Positions 1 through 7,395 of a DNA stretch of 64,000 bases are shown here, piece after piece. Position numbers and translations under genes: made by a program. Origin of the DNA: Paenibacillus ottowii (GTDB lineage Bacteria > Bacillota > Bacilli > Paenibacillales > Paenibacillaceae); assembly GCF_006874425.1 (NCBI RefSeq), contig NZ_VIJZ01000009.1:124001-188000 (forward strand), read 5' to 3'. The first letter of the stretch is position 1; each line of letters starts with the position of its first letter. The notes below the pieces were generated by a model. The model worked only from the letters and a program-made list of their open reading frames with translations, ran no database searches and had not been told where the DNA came from.

Positions 1-323
1 CCTGCACTTGCATATTTGGAATCTTTATATTTGCTCAAATATGTAGGAAGATCCTGCTGCGCTACCGCCGCAACGTCTACGCCCAGCTTGTCCAACGTAT
101 CCAGTGAACCAAAATCAAATACAACAACATTTTTTGGGTTAACTTTGACTTGAACCGGGTTTTCATCGAGTGCATGTTTGACCGAGATGGTTTTGGATTC
201 AGTGGTAGCAGTCGAGGAGTCCTCACCTGTCGCTTCCGGTGTTGCCGGAGTCGCTTTGCCACACGCCGACACGATCAGCACCAGTGCAAGCATCAATGTT
301 AAAAACATCATATTTTTCTTCAT
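1..323 (-). CDS. yclQ: Siderophore-binding lipoprotein, N-terminal part (YclQ/FatB-like)
   Basis: Substrate-binding protein of an iron-siderophore ABC importer, cut by the window edge so only about 108 N-terminal residues are present. A lysine-start signal peptide ends in a lipobox (LIVSACGK), so the mature protein would be lipid-anchored outside the membrane. A Ser/Thr/Glu-rich linker follows, then the start of a periplasmic-binding fold (NPKNVVVFDFGSLDTLDKLG), typical of the FatB/YclQ family. It is the last gene of a minus-strand operon, 12 nt after the ATPase. Petrobactin-type catecholate is the likely ligand by analogy with B. subtilis YclNOPQ; ligand identity is inferred. Confidence 0.85.
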   Translation of the reverse strand, partial: MKKNMMFLTLMLALVLIVSACGKATPATPEATGEDSSTATTESKTISVKHALDENPVQVKVNPKNVVVFDFGSLDTLDKLGVDVAAVAQQDLPTYLSKYKDSKYASA

Positions 324-335
324 TCTACATTCCCC

Positions 336-1094
336 CTAAGTGAAATACACACAAATTTTATGATCACCGATCTGTTGAATCGGAATATCCATATCGTACA
401 ATTCCTTTAATACCTGGCTATCGATCATCTCGTCAGCCGTTCCTTGTTTCAGCAATCTGCCATCCTTCATCCCCACAATATAGTCTGAATAGCAGGAAGC
501 AAAGTTAATGTCGTGAAGCACCACCAGAATCGTTTTGCCCAAATCATCCACTAAATTGCGCAGTGTCTTCATAATCTGAACCGAATGCTTCATATCCAAA
601 TTGTTCAGCGGCTCATCCAGCAGGATATATTCCGTGTCCTGTGCCAGAATCATTGCAATAAAAGCCCGTTGCCGCTGTCCCCCACTAAGCAAATCAATAT
701 GCTTGTCTTTCATATCCTCCAGCCCCATGTAGGCCATAGACTGCTCCACCATTTTGCGATCCTCACTGTTCAATCTGCCCTTGGAATACGGAAAACGGCC
801 GAAGCTAACTAGTTCCTTCACGGTTAAGCGGATGTTGATATCATTGGTCTGTTTTAAAATGGATATCTTCCGGGCCAGCTCCTCACTTTTGGTCAGGCTC
901 ACGGCCTGCCCGTCAATGAGGATTTCTCCCTCATCACTGTCTGTCAGGCGACTGATCATGGACAACAAGGTGCTCTTTCCGGCGCCGTTAGGTCCAATAA
1001 AGGAGGTAATGGTGCCTTTAGGTACAGTGACGGATACTTGGTCCACCACATTTTTATTCCCGTAGCGTTTGGATACGTTTTTGACTTCTACCAT
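336..1094 (-). CDS. yclP: Siderophore ABC transporter ATPase (YclP-like)
   Basis: Cytoplasmic ATPase of the FecCD-type siderophore importer, 252 residues, the usual length for this family. Walker A is GPNGAGKST near residue 36, the signature is LSGGQRQRA, and Walker B is YILLDEPLNNLD, followed by the H-loop histidine in VLHDINFA. The gene overlaps the upstream permease by 7 nt, indicating translational coupling. It energises the two permeases encoded just upstream and the lipoprotein encoded just downstream. Confidence 0.93.
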   Translation of the reverse strand: MVEVKNVSKRYGNKNVVDQVSVTVPKGTITSFIGPNGAGKSTLLSMISRLTDSDEGEILIDGQAVSLTKSEELARKISILKQTNDINIRLTVKELVSFGRFPYSKGRLNSEDRKMVEQSMAYMGLEDMKDKHIDLLSGGQRQRAFIAMILAQDTEYILLDEPLNNLDMKHSVQIMKTLRNLVDDLGKTILVVLHDINFASCYSDYIVGMKDGRLLKQGTADEMIDSQVLKELYDMDIPIQQIGDHKICVYFT

Positions 1095-2038
1095 GATTTA
1101 TTCTCCCGCAGCAAAAGATACAGGAAGTACACCCCCCCGATAAAGTTAATAATGACGCTGACGATTGTCGATAAGTCGAATACTCTCTCTGCCAGCAGTT
1201 GGCATCCTGCCAACGCAATCACACTAATACAGATGGAGGCCGGAATAATATAACGGTGCTGGTAGGTCTTCATCACCTGATAAGCCACATTGGCCACAAT
1301 TAATCCGAGAAATGTGATCGGCCCGACAAGTGCCGTAGATATGGAGATGAGAATCGCTACAATGATCAGCAATCTTTTGATGATATAACTGTAAGGAAGC
1401 CCTAAATTAATGGCATGCTCCCGTCCAAGCGACAGCACGTCCAGGTATTTAATGAATCTCCACGCATAAGCAAATACGAGCACGAGCACGAATACAGAAA
1501 GCCACAATAGCTCGGTGTTTACATTACTAAAGCTGGCAAAGCTCTTGTCCTGAATTTTCGCAAATTCGTTCGGATCAATCAGTACCTCCATAAAGGTAGA
1601 CAGGCTGTTAAACAGTGTCCCAAACACCAGACCAATCAGCAAAAGCACATAAATTCCACGCCCATCCTTGCGGAAAATTAACTTGTATAGCAATCCCGCG
1701 AATAGCACCATCATCCCCACGGACAGCAAAAAGTTTAATTCTTTGCTGGTCGAAATCAACGGGACGGAACCAAATGCAAAAATAATCGTCGTCTGAATCA
1801 GCATATACAGTGAATCCAGTCCGATAATACCCGGAGTCAAAATCTTATTATTCGTAACCGTCTGGAAAATAACGGTCGCAAAAGCAATGGAGCCACCTGT
1901 CAGAATGAAAGCTGCGACCTTTTTCAATCGTCGCGGCAACGCGTAATGCCAGGTGTGCGGAAGATCGATAAACACAAAAGCAGCAATCAACACAAGCGCG
2001 CCAGCGGCTAATATTCCGATTTTTAATTTAGGATTCAT
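1088..2038 (-). CDS. yclO: Siderophore ABC transporter permease (YclO-like)
   Basis: FecCD-family membrane permease, 316 residues with roughly nine hydrophobic segments. The opening MNPKLKIGILAAG, the LTPGIIGLDSLY segment and the coupling-loop region near VGPITFLGLIVAN are characteristic of YclO/FatC-type permeases. It forms a heterodimer with the neighbouring YclN-like permease to carry a ferric siderophore across the membrane. It overlaps the upstream permease by 11 nt and the ATPase by 7 nt, so the four genes form a tight operon. Confidence 0.92.
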   Translation of the reverse strand: MNPKLKIGILAAGALVLIAAFVFIDLPHTWHYALPRRLKKVAAFILTGGSIAFATVIFQTVTNNKILTPGIIGLDSLYMLIQTTIIFAFGSVPLISTSKELNFLLSVGMMVLFAGLLYKLIFRKDGRGIYVLLLIGLVFGTLFNSLSTFMEVLIDPNEFAKIQDKSFASFSNVNTELLWLSVFVLVLVFAYAWRFIKYLDVLSLGREHAINLGLPYSYIIKRLLIIVAILISISTALVGPITFLGLIVANVAYQVMKTYQHRYIIPASICISVIALAGCQLLAERVFDLSTIVSVIINFIGGVYFLYLLLRENKSW

Positions 2039-2981
2039 AAGCCCTTCTCCTCAGCAGCAAATACAAGAACAACGCGCTCCCGATCACACCCACCGTAAGC
2101 CCTACAGAAATTTCATATGGGTAAATGATCACCCGTCCCAAAATATCGCAAAACAGCACAAAAACGGCGCCCAAGATCGCTGTATGAGCCAGGCTTTTTT
2201 TCAGATTATCCCCCATGTACATACTGACCAGATTGGGTACAACCAGCCCCAAAAAGGGAATCGTCCCGACCGTTAAGATGACAACAGAGGACACCAAAGC
2301 CACGATCACCAAACCCACATTGACGGTGCGCTTGTAATGTACGCCCAAATTGGCTGCAAAATCCTCACCCATACCTGCAATTGTAAAACGATTCGCATAT
2401 ATGTACGCCAACGTGACCAAAGGAACACTAAGATACAGCATCTCGTAGCGGCCACTCATAATGAGAGAAAAATCTCCCTGCATCCACGAGGAAATGCCCT
2501 GGATCAGATTATATTTGTAGGCAAAAAAAGTCGTCACCGAATTTAAAATACCTCCAAACATCAGACCGACCAGCGGGATAAATACCGGGTCCTTGAACCG
2601 GATTTTATCCAGTATCTTCATGAAAATCAGCGTTCCCCCTAAAGCAAATCCAAAAGCCGTCAGCATCTTCGTCCAAAATCCCGCCGCTCCAAACACCATA
2701 ATGGCCATCAGTACACCTAATCGTGCCGCATCCATCGTCCCTGCCGTGGTAGGCGAAACAAACCGATTCCGGGTAAGCTGCTGCATGATCAATCCACAGA
2801 TACTCATACTCGCGCCTGCAATGATAATGCTAATCAAACGTGGGAGCCTGCTAATTAGGAGAACCTGTGCTTGATCATTGGTTAAGTGGAACAAATCAAG
2901 TGGAGTTACATTATGAACACCGATAAACACCGAGGCGAAGGCCAGTACTAGAAAAGCCAGTATTAAATAGCGTAATTTCAT
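2028..2981 (-). CDS. yclN: Siderophore ABC transporter permease (YclN-like)
   Basis: First gene of the iron-siderophore import operon: a 317-residue FecCD-family permease with about nine transmembrane segments. The motifs VSPTTAGTMDAARLG and VGTIPFLGLVVPNLV are typical of FatD/YclN-type subunits. A perfect Fur box lies 64-78 nt upstream of the start, so transcription should be repressed when iron is plentiful. Partner subunits are encoded immediately downstream. Assignment to the petrobactin class rests on resemblance to B. subtilis YclN. Confidence 0.92.
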   Translation of the reverse strand: MKLRYLILAFLVLAFASVFIGVHNVTPLDLFHLTNDQAQVLLISRLPRLISIIIAGASMSICGLIMQQLTRNRFVSPTTAGTMDAARLGVLMAIMVFGAAGFWTKMLTAFGFALGGTLIFMKILDKIRFKDPVFIPLVGLMFGGILNSVTTFFAYKYNLIQGISSWMQGDFSLIMSGRYEMLYLSVPLVTLAYIYANRFTIAGMGEDFAANLGVHYKRTVNVGLVIVALVSSVVILTVGTIPFLGLVVPNLVSMYMGDNLKKSLAHTAILGAVFVLFCDILGRVIIYPYEISVGLTVGVIGSALFLYLLLRRRAYES

Positions 2982-3044
2982 TTCTAACTAAGGAGCCTGT
3001 CCAATAACCTGTACCAAGTTTCGGCCCTGTCCCCCCTCCAATAA

Positions 3045-3059
3045 TGATAATCATTATCA
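3045..3059. promoter_or_regulatory. Fur box
   Basis: Perfect 7-1-7 inverted repeat TGATAAT-C-ATTATCA, which matches the Bacillus Fur consensus exactly. It lies in the upstream region of the yclNOPQ-like operon, where bound Fur would block transcription. Iron control is inferred from motif and context. Confidence 0.9.
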
Positions 3060-3240
3060 AAACAACTAGGATAAATTATAGCAGTGATATTGTATCTGTC
3101 AAATAATGAGCAAATAAGAGCAATATCCTGTAAAATAGATATGGAATATTTAGGATTACCCTTTTCTTATTTTTACTGTAAGCAATTCTTGGAATTCGGG
3201 ATTCATTAACTTGATGAATCAAAAAAATAGGAGGCAAATG

Positions 3241-3918
3241 ATGAATCACATACTAATCGTCGAGGATGATATCGCCTTGAGTAACGGTATTATTCTTGCC
3301 CTTAAAGAACCTAACAACGTATTTACACAAACGTATGACATTGCTGCTGCAAAAGAGCAATTGAACGTCACTCCCTTTGACCTAGTGATTCTTGATGTAA
3401 ACTTGCCGGATGGGAATGGACTTGACCTTTTAACCCATATACGCAAAAAAACAATGATTCCCGTCATCGTGCTGACAGCTAATGATATGGAAACAGATAT
3501 TGTCACTGGTCTTGAGCTGGGTGCTGATGACTACATCACCAAGCCTTTCAGTCTGATGGTACTGAGAGCAAGAGTTGGTGTTCAGCTAAAGAAATCCAGA
3601 TACTCGCTTGCAGACTCCATTCAGCTAGGCGATTTTTCCTTCTCATTTGAGAGGATGGAATTTAATAAGAATGATATACCGATTGAACTAAGTAAAACGG
3701 AGCAAAAATTGTTGCGCATCCTAATCAACAATCGAGGAAATACCGTTTCGCGTGATCATTTGATAGACAGCATCTGGACTGATGGGGCTGAATATGTAGG
3801 TGAAAATGCCTTGTCAGTTACAATAAAAAGGCTGCGGGATAAATTGGAGGATCATCCCTCCTCCCCACAATATATTAAAACGGTGTATGGGCTGGGCTAC
3901 ACCTGGGCGTTGAAATGA
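3241..3918 (+). CDS. OmpR-family response regulator
   Basis: DNA-binding response regulator of about 225 residues. The receiver domain has the acidic pair VEDD near residue 10, the phosphoacceptor in LVILDVNLPDGNG, and the conserved LTAND and YITKPF segments. The C-terminal winged helix ends with the usual IKTVYGLGYTW. AGGAGG at 3229-3234 favours the ATG at 3241; an adjacent ATG at 3238 is equally in frame. The gene precedes its kinase by one nucleotide. The FtsX-type ABC transporter downstream is the probable target, as in Bce-like modules; that target is inferred. Confidence 0.9.
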   Translation: MNHILIVEDDIALSNGIILALKEPNNVFTQTYDIAAAKEQLNVTPFDLVILDVNLPDGNGLDLLTHIRKKTMIPVIVLTANDMETDIVTGLELGADDYITKPFSLMVLRARVGVQLKKSRYSLADSIQLGDFSFSFERMEFNKNDIPIELSKTEQKLLRILINNRGNTVSRDHLIDSIWTDGAEYVGENALSVTIKRLRDKLEDHPSSPQYIKTVYGLGYTWALK

Positions 3919-3919
3919 G

Positions 3920-4837
3920 ATGACAACACTCCTCTATATATGTATTGGAATTGTCGTTGTTGCTGTATGCACTGCTGTGGTTGCTATTATGCTGTATCGC
4001 AGGAGCGTCCAAAGAACAATGAAGACTATTGAGAACATGCTGGACGCTGCGATAAGTGGCAGCTTCTCGGAGGATGTCTTTGATGAATCCGTTCTCTCTG
4101 CAATAGAAGCGAAATTTGCGAAATTTCTTTCCATTTGTTCTGTGTCCTCCAAAAATCTGCTTGCCGAAAAGAATAAAATAAATGAGCTGATTTCCGATAT
4201 TTCACATCAAACGAAAACACCAGTGGCCAACATCCTGCTTTATTCTCAGCTACTTAACGAATACGAACTACCGCAGGATACCTCCACATGTGTGAAAGCT
4301 TTATCTGCGCAGGCCGAAAAGCTTAACTTTCTGATCCATGCATTAGTGAAAACTTCACGGCTTGAAACGGGGATTATCAGAGTAACGCCAAGACGGGAAT
4401 CTGTTCAAAAGCTCCTTGATGCTGCATTGGAGCAAATAAAGCCAAAAGCAGATGCCAAAGGGATTTCAGTTGTTATGGAGGATACCGCTATTCATGCTAA
4501 TTTTGACCTAAAGTGGACGATTGAAGCTGTCTATAACATTATGGATAACGCTATAAAATATACAGAGACAGGCGGGAGCATGACTATAAAAGTGATGGCA
4601 TACGAATTGTTTTGCCGAATTGATATTATTGATAGCGGCATAGGGATTGCAGAAGAAGAACAAGGTAAAATCTTTACCCGCTTCTATCGCTCTCCCACTG
4701 TTAACACGCAGGAGGGTGTCGGGATTGGACTGTTTTTAGCTAGAGAAATTATCGCTGCGGCGGGTGGTTACATCAAGGTACGTTCACACGACGGCTGTGG
4801 CTCTACCTTCTCTATTTTTCTTTCTATGGATACTTAA
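3920..4837 (+). CDS. Sensor histidine kinase, single N-terminal membrane segment
   Basis: Histidine kinase of 305 residues encoded one nucleotide after its regulator. One strongly hydrophobic segment spans residues 4-24, and no clear second membrane segment or extracellular sensor domain is visible. The H-box is SDISHQTKTPVANI, followed by the ATPase boxes MDNAIKY, DSGIGIAEEE and VGIGLFLAREI. A kinase with almost no outside portion usually senses through a partner membrane protein, which would fit the neighbouring FtsX-like permease. BceS proper has two membrane helices, so this is Bce-like rather than BceS. Confidence 0.88.
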   Translation: MTTLLYICIGIVVVAVCTAVVAIMLYRRSVQRTMKTIENMLDAAISGSFSEDVFDESVLSAIEAKFAKFLSICSVSSKNLLAEKNKINELISDISHQTKTPVANILLYSQLLNEYELPQDTSTCVKALSAQAEKLNFLIHALVKTSRLETGIIRVTPRRESVQKLLDAALEQIKPKADAKGISVVMEDTAIHANFDLKWTIEAVYNIMDNAIKYTETGGSMTIKVMAYELFCRIDIIDSGIGIAEEEQGKIFTRFYRSPTVNTQEGVGIGLFLAREIIAAAGGYIKVRSHDGCGSTFSIFLSMDT

Positions 4838-4850
4838 TCCTTTCAGTATT

Positions 4851-4880
4851 GTTAGATTCCAGAAAGATTGTAGAAAGATT
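4851..4880 (+). promoter_or_regulatory. Direct-repeat regulatory element, copy 1
   Basis: Contains AGAAAGATT at 4861-4869 and again at 4872-4880, an 11-nt period as bound by OmpR-type regulators. The 27 nt at 4851-4877 recur with one mismatch at 6616-6642, ahead of the intact ABC transporter genes. Both copies sit upstream of an ABC ATPase reading frame, so this is probably the binding site of the adjacent response regulator. Confidence 0.55.
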
Positions 4881-4945
4881 AGTGTGCTAATGTCTGTACT
4901 GTAGATGACTACGGTCCAGACATTTTTTTGTGAAGGAGAACTTAT

Positions 4946-5285
4946 ATGGCTCTGTTAAGAACACAGGAATTAAAAAAGTATTATGGTAACGGGGATACTG
5001 GAGAGTTTGTGGCCATTGTCGGTACATCCGGGAGCGGCAAATCTACCCTTCTCCATATGCTGGGTGGACTTGATCGTCCAACCAGTGGAAACGTTACGAT
5101 TGACGGCAAGGATATATTTCCCTGTAATACAAACATTCACCAATTTCTGCAACGAAAAATCGGTTTCGTTTTCTAAGATTATTATCTGATGCCTGCCTTG
5201 AATGTCTACGAAAAATATTGTGCTCAGGTACTGGATAGTAAAGAATCGTGCCTCCATAGATAAAATTGTATATACTCTAGACCTT
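4946..5285 (+). pseudogene. Decayed ABC transporter ATPase (duplicate of the 6718 gene)
   Basis: The open part encodes 76 residues almost identical to the intact ATPase at 6718-7395. The Walker A segment [16 protein letters not shown] and the following DRPTSGNV are conserved. It lacks about 14 residues between GNGDT and GEFVAI through an in-frame deletion and stops at 5174-5176, where the intact gene has the Q-loop. Beyond the stop, degraded but recognisable homology (LNVYE, KES) continues to about 5285, then ends. The ABC signature and Walker B are missing, so it cannot work. It is a relic of a duplication that also copied the upstream regulatory element. Confidence 0.85.
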
Positions 5286-5435
5286 AAACATAATTGTCAA
5301 TGCATACCTCATTTTTGGTAATAGCTTGGGTCTGGGAGAAAAACAAAAATGTAATTTCAAAGAAGGGTGTTCCACCTGAATCGCCTAGAGGTATAGGGGC
5401 AATACTCTACTTTCCCAGATACGATGCAAAAGAAA

Positions 5436-5463
5436 GTGCCCTCATCTCAAAAGACGAGGGCAC
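5436..5463 (-). terminator. Rho-independent terminator of peptide cassette 1
   Basis: Stem GTGCCCTC/GAGGGCAC with an inner TCT/AGA pairing; on the minus strand it is followed by TTTCTTTT. It ends the transcript of the peptide gene at 5540-5668. Confidence 0.75.
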
Positions 5464-5539
5464 CAGACAAACTAAGAAGTGTTCCTTACTTCTTCCTTTT
5501 CATTGGTCAACTAATACCGAGTTAGACAAAATAATTCTT

Positions 5540-5668
5540 TCACATAAATATCGAGAGATAAGAGCTACAGTCTCCATTGGGTTCGAGACAATCATAATGG
5601 CAATTATCGCCTGGACATTGGACTTCCATTTCAAAATCCATATTATCTAAAACTTCAATTTTTTCCAT
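5540..5668 (-). CDS. Cys-rich 42-residue peptide 1 (candidate RiPP precursor)
   Basis: Small gene with an excellent ribosome binding site: AAAGGAGGTGG ends 7 nt before the ATG. The product has an acidic N-terminal half beginning MEKIEVLDN, then DFEMEVQC, with cysteines at 18, 23, 27 and 34 and the core CHYDCLE followed by NGDCSS. It ends in the hydrophobic tail YLSIFM. A paralogue at 6015-6143 shares the first 18 residues except position 10, and also the Cys spacing. A conserved leader-like half with a variable tail is typical of ribosomally made, modified peptides. Radical SAM maturases about 5 kb away are plausible partners. No known family was recognised; role inferred. Confidence 0.7.
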   Translation of the reverse strand: MEKIEVLDNMDFEMEVQCPGDNCHYDCLEPNGDCSSYLSIFM

Positions 5669-5824
5669 GTTAATTCCACCTCCTTTCACTATTAAAATGT
5701 CATTAAAAATATCTCTAAATATTCTATTGTAAAAATCAGTATGTTATTTGGCATAATTAGTGGCTTATACAATGTTTACATCCAGGGGCACTACTCTACT
5801 TTCCCAGATATGATGCAAAAGAAA

Positions 5825-5852
5825 GTGCCCTCGTCTCAAAAGACGAGAACAC
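5825..5852 (-). terminator. Rho-independent terminator of peptide cassette 2
   Basis: Hairpin with perfect inner stem CTCGTCT/AGACGAG; on the minus strand it is followed by a T-rich run. Equivalent to the terminator of cassette 1, but the outer stem differs: two outer pairs are lost and one inner mismatch is repaired. Confidence 0.65.
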
Positions 5853-5927
5853 TAGACAAGCTAAGAAGTGTTCTTACATCTTCCTTTTCATAGGTCGACT
5901 AATACTTAGTTAGGTAAAATCATACTT

Positions 5928-6013
5928 TCACCAATCAAACCCTTGGCTAGTATTAGAACTACAATGTCCATTGGGTTCGAGACAATCATTTCTAAAACCT
6001 CAACTTTTTCGAT
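5928..6013 (-). pseudogene. Broken third copy of the Cys-rich peptide gene
   Basis: Immediately after the stop of peptide 2 the sequence resumes with a leader-like piece (IEKVEVLE) whose start codon has become ATC. An internal deletion removes the middle, including the first Cys codons, and shifts the frame. In the shifted frame the core is still readable as DCLEPNGHCSS, then NTSQGFDW and a stop. It has no start codon or ribosome binding site of its own. It shows that the array once had at least three members and that the tail after CSS differed in each. Confidence 0.7.
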
Positions 6014-6014
6014 G

Positions 6015-6143
6015 TTAAGTCCACTGAACAGTATTAGAGCTACAATGTCCATTGTATTCGAGACAATCATAATGGCAATCATTAGGATTACATTGTACTT
6101 CCATTTCAAAATCAATATTATCTAAAACTTCAATTTTTTCCAT
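6015..6143 (-). CDS. Cys-rich 42-residue peptide 2 (candidate RiPP precursor)
   Basis: Paralogue of the gene at 5540-5668, with the same 42-residue length and the same perfect ribosome binding site AAAGGAGGTGG. It begins MEKIEVLDN, then DFEMEVQC, and has cysteines at 18, 23, 27 and 34 and the shared block CHYDCLE. It differs at 19-22 (NPND), at position 30 (Y), at position 33 (H) and in the tail NTVQWT. No signal peptide or double-Gly cleavage site is visible, so export would need a dedicated transporter. The spaced Cys pattern (C-x4-C-x3-C-x6-C) suits thioether or disulfide cross-linking. Function not known. Confidence 0.7.
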   Translation of the reverse strand: MEKIEVLDNIDFEMEVQCNPNDCHYDCLEYNGHCSSNTVQWT

Positions 6144-6258
6144 GTTAATTCCACCTCCTTTCACTATTAAATTATCATTAAAGATACCTCTTAATTTTCT
6201 ATTGTAAAAATCAGTATGTTATTTGGCATAATTAGTGGCTTATGCACTGTTTATATCC

Positions 6259-6615
6259 ATCCTGTTATTTAAAACAAGGCCGTAAATTCACGTTTATTCA
6301 TTATTCGTGTTTTTCCAACAACACCGCGAAGTCTCACTTTTGCAAAATAAATAATTGCACTCATTGATTTACCCGGCATAACATGAAAAAACATGGTTGC
6401 TTTCGTATACAGTCGCTCAGTACAAGCCTCATCCCACGAAATACAATGAAGCCAAGCAAGCGAATGTATTAGACCAAAAATTACTTTGATTCCGGCTGAG
6501 TTCAAGCAGAGGCACCAAAAAACAGATATCTCAGAAGGAGTCTGTCCCTCCTACATTTCCCACCACCCGTCACAAATTAATCTTTCTACTCTCACTCAAA
6601 TAATCTTTCAATTCT
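6259..6615. other. Intergenic, AT-rich, no recognised gene
   Basis: Between the peptide cassettes and the transporter promoter. A 78-codon minus-strand frame (6269-6505) exists, but it lacks a convincing ribosome binding site and matches no family I recognise; it may be a relic. AATCTTTC motifs just before 6616 are inverted versions of the AGAAAGATT repeats in the regulatory element. Confidence 0.4.
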
Positions 6616-6642
6616 GTTAGATTTCAGAAAGATTGTAGAAAG
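6616..6642 (+). promoter_or_regulatory. Direct-repeat regulatory element, copy 2
   Basis: Near-identical to 4851-4877 (one mismatch over 27 nt), with AGAAAGATT at 6626-6634. It lies upstream of the intact ATPase gene with its GGGAGG ribosome binding site. Likely operator for the response regulator encoded at 3241-3918. Confidence 0.55.
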
Positions 6643-6717
6643 AAAGAGGTATTATAATAAAATTTGTGTTGTAAGCAATTACGATGCAGATATTTTTATT
6701 GGGAGGAAAGCAAAAAA

Positions 6718-7395
6718 ATGAAGATATTAGAAACCAGAGGGCTAAGAAAAACTTACGGTAACGGGGATACCTCTGTTCATGCCTTAGATGGTGTGAATCT
6801 GGAGGTGGAAAGCGGTGAATTTGTCGCTATCGTTGGTACATCCGGCAGCGGGAAGTCCACCCTTCTGCATATGCTTGGTGGACTGGATCGGCCTACAAGT
6901 GGGAACGTCACCGTTGACGGCAAGGATATCTATTCTCTGAAAAATGAAGAGTTGACCATTTTCCGCCGAAGAAAGATTGGCTTCGTTTTTCAAAATTATA
7001 ATCTAGTTCCTGTCTTAAATGTCTATGAAAATATCGTGCTCCCCATTGAACTGGATGGGAAAGAATCGGACAAAGCCTATCTGACCCAAATTACGAATAC
7101 GCTGGGGCTTGAGAACAAATTATACAATCTACCGGGTAATCTTTCGGGAGGGCAGCAGCAGCGGGTAGCCATTGCGAGAGCACTGGCGGCGAAACCAGCC
7201 ATTATTTTGGCCGACGAGCCTACTGGCAACCTGGACAGTAAGACCAGTCTGGATGTCATAGGGTTGATCAAGGTATCCAACCAACAGTTCGCCCAAACGA
7301 TGGTGATGATTACTCATAATGAAGAAATCGCGCAGATGGCAGATCGCATCATCCGCATTGAGGACGGTAAAATAGTAGGTGGTGCGACTAGATGA
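6718..7395 (+). CDS. ABC transporter ATPase, FtsX/MacB type
   Basis: ATP-binding subunit of 225 residues, partner of the large permease with which it overlaps by 4 nt (ATGA). Walker A is GTSGSGKST, the Q-loop is [11 protein letters not shown], the signature is [15 protein letters not shown] and Walker B is [13 protein letters not shown]. This form is typical of the LolD/MacB/BceA family. The ATG at 6718 has GGGAGG at 6701-6706. With the two-component system upstream it makes a peptide-sensing or detoxification module of the kind that gives resistance to cell-envelope peptides; the actual substrate is unknown. Confidence 0.9.
   Translation: MKILETRGLRKTYGNGDTSVHALDGVNLEVESGEFVAIVGTSGSGKSTLLHMLGGLDRPTSGNVTVDGKDIYSLKNEELTIFRRRKIGFVFQNYNLVPVLNVYENIVLPIELDGKESDKAYLTQITNTLGLENKLYNLPGNLSGGQQQRVAIARALAAKPAIILADEPTGNLDSKTSLDVIGLIKVSNQQFAQTMVMITHNEEIAQMADRIIRIEDGKIVGGATR

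Larger units (their letters stand above)
5396..6258. repeat. Tandem duplication of a peptide-gene cassette (units 5396-5783 and 5785-6258)
   Basis: Two direct repeats lie head to tail, 388 and 474 nt long. Each carries, on the minus strand, an upstream region, a strong ribosome binding site, a 42-codon Cys-rich peptide gene and a rho-independent terminator. Similarity is highest at the terminator end and through the leader and upstream region, and lower in the 3' end of the peptide gene. The second unit is longer by about 86 nt because it holds a third, broken peptide copy. Longer frames can be read through this stretch in other frames, but they cross the repeats without a ribosome binding site. 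Confidence 0.85.

Noticed and set aside
5294..5650. A 118-codon plus-strand frame across peptide cassette 1
   Set aside because: It lies antisense to the peptide gene and its terminator, has no ribosome binding site, and the matching frame is not kept in cassette 2.
5906..6115. A 69-codon minus-strand frame in cassette 2
   Set aside because: It is a shifted reading of the peptide gene at 6015-6143; the peptide frame has the perfect ribosome binding site and a paralogue.
6269..6505. A 78-codon minus-strand frame
   Set aside because: No ribosome binding site, no recognisable domain, low-quality composition; listed only as part of the intergenic stretch.
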